64,000 nt of DNA. It comes from Parascedosporium putredinis. Taxonomy: Eukaryota > Ascomycota > Sordariomycetes > Microascales > Microascaceae. The DNA lies in contig CASHTG010000012.1 of NCBI GenBank assembly GCA_949357655.1, positions 1,178,001 to 1,242,000 of the forward strand. Reading direction: 5' to 3'. Made by a program: the position numbers and the translations under genes. The notes under the pieces were generated by a model. The model was not told the DNA's origin. It saw only the letters and a program-made list of their open reading frames with translations, and made no database searches. Below, in pieces: positions 59,214 through 64,000 of the stretch; the first letter of the stretch is position 1, and every line of letters starts with the position of its first letter.

Positions 59214-61170
59214 ATGGGAACAGCCAACAAGATCGGCTCTTCGACGCCATGGTATCAGGACCGTGGCCTGAGAACCCTCTACCTCCTGCTCCCCATCGTC
59301 ATTCTTAGTAGCTCATACCAGGGATTTGATGGCATGATTATGAATGGACTGCAATTGCTTCCTTCATGGCAACAAGGTACGCTCCATGATACCTCACCCG
59401 CATCGCATGACAAGCTTCCTATCAAACATGTTGCTCACAACGTCTTCTCGCGAATGCAGAGTTTGATTACCCGCGAGGCCCCATCCTCGGGCTCCTCAAC
59501 TCGATCCAGACAGTAGGAGCCATGGCCGCCCTCCCCTCATCGGCTGGCTCGTCGACAAGTTTGGCCGCCGCAAGGCCATCGCGTTTGGAGCCGCCTGGAC
59601 TTTGTCGGGGGCATCCTCCAGGGTACTTCGAAGCACATTGCCCAGTTCATCATTGCCAGATTCCTCATTGGCTGGGGCCTGGCCTTTACCGTTGTCGCGG
59701 CGCCTTCGCTCCTCGCTGAGCTGGCGCTTCCGAAGCACCGCGGCACGATCCTGTCCTACTTCCCCACCGCGTGGTATACCGGTGCCATCATCGCGGCGTG
59801 GACCACGTACGGCACCCAATTCATCAAGAATTCGTGGTCCTGGCGGATTCCCAGTCTTCTCCAGGCCGTTCCGGCCATTATCCAGATATCGCTCATCTGG
59901 CTCGTACCGGAGAGCCCGCGATGGTTGGTTTCCAAGGGTCAAGGAGCCAAGGCCAAAGAAATCCTGATCAAATACCACGCCAATGGCATCGCGGATAGCC
60001 CCATCATCGAGCTTGAATATCAGCAAATCAAAGATGCTATTCTCCAGGATGCGCAGTATCGTCGGCAGGAAGCTACGCGGACCTACTCAGGTCCAAGCCA
60101 AACAAGAGACGTTTGATAATTGTAACCTTTTGTGGGCTATTCCTTGAAGTAAGTCGTGAGCCATGACAGTTGCGCATTGTGCAAAGTTTTCCAAATCTAC
60201 CGAGCCTGTGTTGTTGCTGATTCTTCCTCCGCCTGGTTCGATAGATCTCGGGAAACGGCCTCGTGCAATATTATCTCCACTCCGTTCTCAACAGCATTGG
60301 TATTACGAAAACTATTGAGCAGACCACCATTAACGGCTGCCTCTCAATTTACAATTTTGTACTAGCAGTTGGCGCGTCCTTCTTTGTCGAAAAGGTCGGT
60401 CGGCGAAAATTATTCCTAGTTTCCACCTCGGGAATGTTTTTGGCATTTGTCCTGTGGACAACTTTTGCCGCATGTAAGTCCTTTGCCACGCGCGATACTC
60501 GTATTGATCATACTGGTCTTTTTCCACTTTCCTTGCTTTCAATTTTACTCTCCCTCCTTAACCCCATTACCATCTTAATCTTGTGACTCTCTAACTGACC
60601 GTGGCATCGCTTAGTATACACGACCCACGGCACGCAAAACTTTGCCATTGGCGTCCTTGTCTCCATTTTCCTTTCCAACGGCGCTTATGATGTTGGGTGG
60701 ACTCCTCTCTGGGCGTATCCGGCCGAACTTCTCCTTACGAGATCCGGGCCCGCGGCGTGGCCTATCAGACTGGCATCATGCACGCGGCTGGCTTCTTTTC
60801 TACCTTTGTGAACCCCATCGGCTTGCAAAATGCGGGATGGAAGTACTACATCGCCTTCATTGTGTACACTTTCCTTGAGGTAAAGACAGCTCCGCCCCTT
60901 GACAACTAGTCTCCTCTGTTAGTGATACGAGGTGGACATGTAACTAATTTGGTTCCGGTTGATTAGCTCATTGCCGTTTGGTACTTCTTCGTTGAAACTC
61001 GCGGGTTCACGCTCGAAGAAATCAGCACAATCTTCGAGACGGAGGGCATCACCTGGAAACAAAGGCGGAACCTAAAGCCTCCCACCTCTCTACAGGATGC
61101 AAGCTCAGTAGAGGAACGGGGTAATTTGCCAAAGGAGTCACATACGGTCGTCACCAAGGAGGATCTGTAG
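59214..61170 (+). CDS. MFS sugar transporter (hexose/lactose permease type), five exons, four frame breaks
   Basis: Proton-coupled sugar uptake across the plasma membrane, sugar porter family. Exons: 59214-59376, 59460-60148, 60245-60473, 60615-60879 and 60967-61170; all introns are GT...AG. Signatures: YQGFDGMIMNGL in TM1, GWLVDKFGRRKA between TM2 and TM3, the PESPRWLVSKG motif before the central loop, KVGRRKLFLVS in the second half, WAYPAELLPYEIRARG between TM10 and TM11, and FFVETRGFTLEEI at the end of TM12. One base is missing at 59535-59538, 59601-59603, 60090-60091 and 60734-60736. Corrected length is 517 residues with 12 TM segments expected. Subtype (lactose, hexose or other) cannot be told from sequence alone; the pattern is nearest to fungal lactose-permease-like porters. 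Confidence 0.9.
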
Positions 61171-62102
61171 CGCCCTTGCCTAGCCCTGGCAGTCTTTCCA
61201 TCTTAAGCCCCAAGAAAGGATGGTGAAAGCAGGAGTGCGTCTACATGGACAAAGACGAAGCATGTACTCAAAGGAGCCCCCAGTAGAGAAATATCGTCAA
61301 GGGAGTTAATATTCTATCTCTCCTCGCCAAGATGAACCAACGTATATAGCGGGAAAAAACCTATCTAATACCTTGTCGACCCCGCCATGGCAACCGTGTC
61401 ACAATCTTTTATACAGGGTTGTGCCTAGGCCATGGATCTGAAAATGCGTAATTCGAGTTCGGGAATGTTGGGCTGCCACGGATCCGTCCATAAATGCATC
61501 CCCCTCCGAAATTCCGGCAAGTGAGGGCGGGACTAGACGCCCACGCTCGCACGGTACCGTGATGCTGGCGGTCAAATAAAGATACCTTGACGAGAAGAGC
61601 CCCGCAAGTTCGGCAGCGAACATCGAGAAATAGTTCTTCGGCCATGTTGTAAGTAAGTGTAGGATTCGCGGTGTGGACTGGGGGCAGTGGCACCTTGCAA
61701 TCGTCTAGAAGGAGGTCGAGCATGTGGCAGTCTAAATATAGTGATCGAGGGAATCGAAGTGAAAGCCTTGGTTTAAAGGAGCAAGAAATGCAACGTGCAA
61801 CAAAGGACAATGTGGTATGAAACTAGTGACATGACCGGATATCATAGGATAGCTAAAGGGAGACGGAGAACCAACAATAAAACCAATGATGAACAATGAA
61901 CCCCTATCCGTCCAGCAGAAGTATTAGCCCCCTTCGACCGAGGGACCCGCCTTGTCCCCTATTATGCCTACGCCCAAACTCCTCCACCAAGATGAAGGCT
62001 CCAAATTCCAACCAAAAGAGCAAGTATTACAAGAGCTAAATGATGCTAGATAAAGCAAGATCCCCGGTGCAAGAACGGCACGAACATTCACCATGGCACG
62101 CT
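61171..62102. other. Intergenic region between convergent transporter and F-box genes
   Basis: No gene is supported. A minus-strand frame at 61409-61810 includes a CRTCG-type segment but has no start context, partner exon or continuing domain. Confidence 0.5.
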
Positions 62103-62858
62103 TTAGGTGGCTAGCTGTGTCGGCGTTGTGCTCTCCTGGTTACCTTGATCCGTCCCCAGCATCTCCAAAATCCAGGCACCGCAGCAGAGAAGGGGTATCG
62201 CCGCGACGAGAAGCCACCAGAGCTCCGCAGTGAGGATGGTCCGTAGCCGCCGGGCCCAACGCTGCGCCACAGAACGGCGGTGGACGCAGACCTTGGTGCC
62301 GTAGATGAGGCAGCCGAGGTCCGGCCTAGATTCGCACTCGATGTGCTCCCGCCGGCGTTTCATCAAGAGCCTGCATAATCTGTTATTAGCTTTACTTTTG
62401 CTTCGCTCGCCAATGGCGGCCACGCCCGAGGGGATGAGGGGAAACAGGAAGATGAGGGGGATAGAAAGGGAGACGAACGCCACGCTGCCCCTGCAGAATC
62501 TAACGTCGCTGCCGAGATCACAACGCCCGGTGTTGGGGCATTCGAGGTGGAGGCTCCTCCGTTGCATCAGCCACTCGACTTTCAAAGTGATGCCGGTGTG
62601 GACGAGGGCGAAGAAGTAGCGGTTCACGTGCTTGAGGGAGAGAGCGTCGGGGTAAATTAGGTATTTGGAAATGTGAAGGTGGAGCTCCGGGGGCAGGTCC
62701 ATAAAGGTGGGTCCTTGAGGATGCCGGGAGCTTCTCTGGTTCGGGGCGGGAGGGGCCGGAATGGCAGTATTGCTTGGAGTTGGCTTTTCCTTGTGGGACA
62801 CACTTTGGGTGGTTCCTGGCCGAGCGGGGCGACGGAGTCGGAGGAGTGGTGCCGACAT
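62103..62858 (-). CDS. F-box protein with hydrophobic segments
   Basis: Likely substrate receptor of an SCF ubiquitin ligase. The start MSAPLLRLRRPARP at 62858 leads through a Pro/Ser-rich stretch to an F-box at about residues 51-92 (FMDLPPELHLHISKYLIYPDALSLKHVNRYF). Two similar Cys/His blocks follow (HLECPNTGRCDLG and, further on, HIECESRPDLGC). Between them is a hydrophobic stretch (VAFVSLSIPLIFLFPLIPSG), and near the C-terminus a second one (LWWLLVAAIPLLCCGAWILEML) that is a convincing TM helix. The gene is read as one uninterrupted frame of 251 residues, with no frame break. The hydrophobic stretch between the Cys blocks could be an unspliced intron: CTAATAACAGATTATGCAG on the minus strand is a good intron end, although no strong in-phase donor is visible. 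Confidence 0.75.
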   Translation of the reverse strand: MSAPLLRLRRPARPGTTQSVSHKEKPTPSNTAIPAPPAPNQRSSRHPQGPTFMDLPPELHLHISKYLIYPDALSLKHVNRYFFALVHTGITLKVEWLMQRRSLHLECPNTGRCDLGSDVRFCRGSVAFVSLSIPLIFLFPLIPSGVAAIGERSKSKANNRLCRLLMKRRREHIECESRPDLGCLIYGTKVCVHRRSVAQRWARRLRTILTAELWWLLVAAIPLLCCGAWILEMLGTDQGNQESTTPTQLAT

Positions 62859-64000
62859 GGCTAGTGGGAAAAATTGCCCGCGAGACGAGATGACGGCGGC
62901 AAGGCCAAGCAGAAAATAAAAATAAATAAATAAAAGGGGTGACCAGTCGGTGGGGGAATACGACTTGCTGTTCAGGCTGTGCAAGGGATTAATTATGTCT
63001 GAACTTTGCTTGCTACACCTTGGGCGTCGTTCCAAAGGGCACAAAAATGAAGACTGGATAAGGGTTGGTTGTCCGTCGGAAGCTGGTTCTTTCCCTCCAG
63101 GGCCGGGGAAACTCGCTTGCTATGTAGAAGACTGCTGCCTTGATCGTGAACCTGGTAATTTGGTTGCCTGTCTCGCGGGCCCTATCAACCCCCGACGAGA
63201 CGAGACACGGTGGGGTCGAGCGAGCCTCAGCCTCGCTCCTAGTGCCAAGGATCTAATCCCCATGCCATAAAATGCAAGGTGTGCGGGGAAACAATACTAG
63301 GGAGGGCGACACAAAAAGAGCTAAACAGCTGCAAAGAGGCGGTGTCTATGTGAGGATGAACTGAGCGAACACGTTGAACGGAACATTGACGGTCAAGATT
63401 GAGGAGAGAGCAAAGGAATGAGTCCAGCTGAAATCCCTCCAAGCATGCGAATACGGGGTTTCAAGGAGAAGCATACATGGATCATAATAGCCACCACAAT
63501 TCACAATGCCATCCGTTTATTCCAATTATTCTTCTTTCTTCTCAGCTGTGCTGCATCCGTGCCCCGGCAAAGAGGTGAGTCGCGCATCAATCAATGGTGG
63601 CGTCTGCTTGTTAATTGATCGCCACAGGCACCTGCTCAAGCCACGAATTTCCCATGAACAGGCAGACGCCAGGGAAACAAGACAGCACTTGGGGCACGTT
63701 TGCCATTCAAGCTTGACCAGCTCCTTTCAATGTTTCATCGGAACCATTCATGGAAACTCTGATTCGGTTCGAACAGAAGCTAGGCTGATGGAACCCCGAA
63801 ACAATACAATTGGCAGGACTGGCCATAGTTCTCTTAATTATTAGTGGCTCACTGCGTGGCGTGGGAATGCAACCTCAGGCTACCTGGACAATCATTGAAC
63901 ATTGTTAATTTGTCTTCTGAAAACTAGGGTCAAGAGGTCAAGGGATCAAGGGATCAAGGGGCGACACGAAGGGACCGAATAATGCAGCGACTAAACTTTG
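62859..64000. other. Intergenic region to the window end
   Basis: This contains the F-box promoter side and then sequence with only short open frames and no family similarity. An 8-bp tandem repeat lies at 63928-63959. Confidence 0.45.
63928..63959. repeat. 8-bp tandem repeat, four units (GRTCAAGR)
   Basis: Four adjacent 8-bp units of the form GGTCAAGA, GGTCAAGG, GATCAAGG, GATCAAGG occur near the end of the window in non-coding sequence. Confidence 0.75.

Noticed and set aside
3397..61170. Programmed ribosomal frameshifting as the cause of the frame breaks
   Set aside because: Breaks occur up to seven times per gene, in unrelated genes, at varied homopolymers without slippery-site or structure pattern.
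3397..61170. Pseudogenisation or repeat-induced mutation
   Set aside because: No excess of C-to-T changes or in-frame nonsense codons is seen away from the indels, and essential single-copy genes are affected equally.
61409..61810. Minus-strand frame with an RCRTCGALL segment resembling a small zinc-ribbon (Com-like) protein
   Set aside because: Similarity limited to one short segment; no second Cys pair in proper spacing and no phage context.

Overview
The window is nuclear DNA from a filamentous ascomycete, most likely a Sordariomycete and possibly from the order Hypocreales. Genes carry short introns of about 60-200 bp with GTAAGT-type donors and CTAAC/CTAAT branch sites. They encode typical fungal proteins (Cdc3/AspB septin, Zn2Cys6 regulator, MFS sugar transporter, F-box protein, tiny copper-type metallothionein) and lie on both strands with long pyrimidine-rich leaders. 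I found no virus, no intact transposon, no CRISPR array, no rRNA and no convincing tRNA.

Layout, left to right: the 3' end of a nucleolar RNA helicase (1-168); FAD synthase FAD1 (3397-4598); a SUN-domain nuclear-envelope protein (6321-9117, minus); UDP-glucose 4-epimerase (11782-13389); a zeta-crystallin-like quinone oxidoreductase (13618-14697, minus); mitochondrial ribosomal protein mL44 (16009-17290, minus), head to head with a 91-aa single-TM protein (17674-18145); mitochondrial dihydroorotate dehydrogenase (19017-20418); a membrane-anchored cPLA2-like phospholipase (20682-23094, minus); septin AspB/Cdc3 (26299-28558); mitochondrial uS4m/Nam9 (29696-31424, minus); the La RNA chaperone (32290-33702); a 23-residue metallothionein in three exons (38663-38922); a ~1870-aa ankyrin-repeat protein (39840-45516, minus); a 489-aa protein I do not recognise (49007-50472); a Zn2Cys6 transcription factor (50893-52977, minus); a 6.2-kb gene-poor stretch; a hexose-type MFS transporter (59214-61170); and an F-box protein with a hydrophobic tail (62103-62858, minus).

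Most genes are housekeeping and unrelated in pathway. From 13.6 to 31.4 kb, however, mitochondrial functions are frequent: mL44, the small TM protein, DHODH, uS4m, probably the phospholipase and possibly the oxidoreductase.

The main feature of the window is technical. Thirteen of the sixteen complete multi-domain or small genes cannot be read in one frame. I located 43 frame breaks, nearly all in homopolymers of three or more bases: 37 look like one missing base and 6 like one extra (or two missing). With these taken into account and the introns removed, every gene length becomes a multiple of three and the known domains line up. Since essential single-copy genes are hit at the same density as the rest, I read these as consensus indel errors, not pseudogenes. 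Coordinates below are genomic; protein lengths assume the errors are as described.
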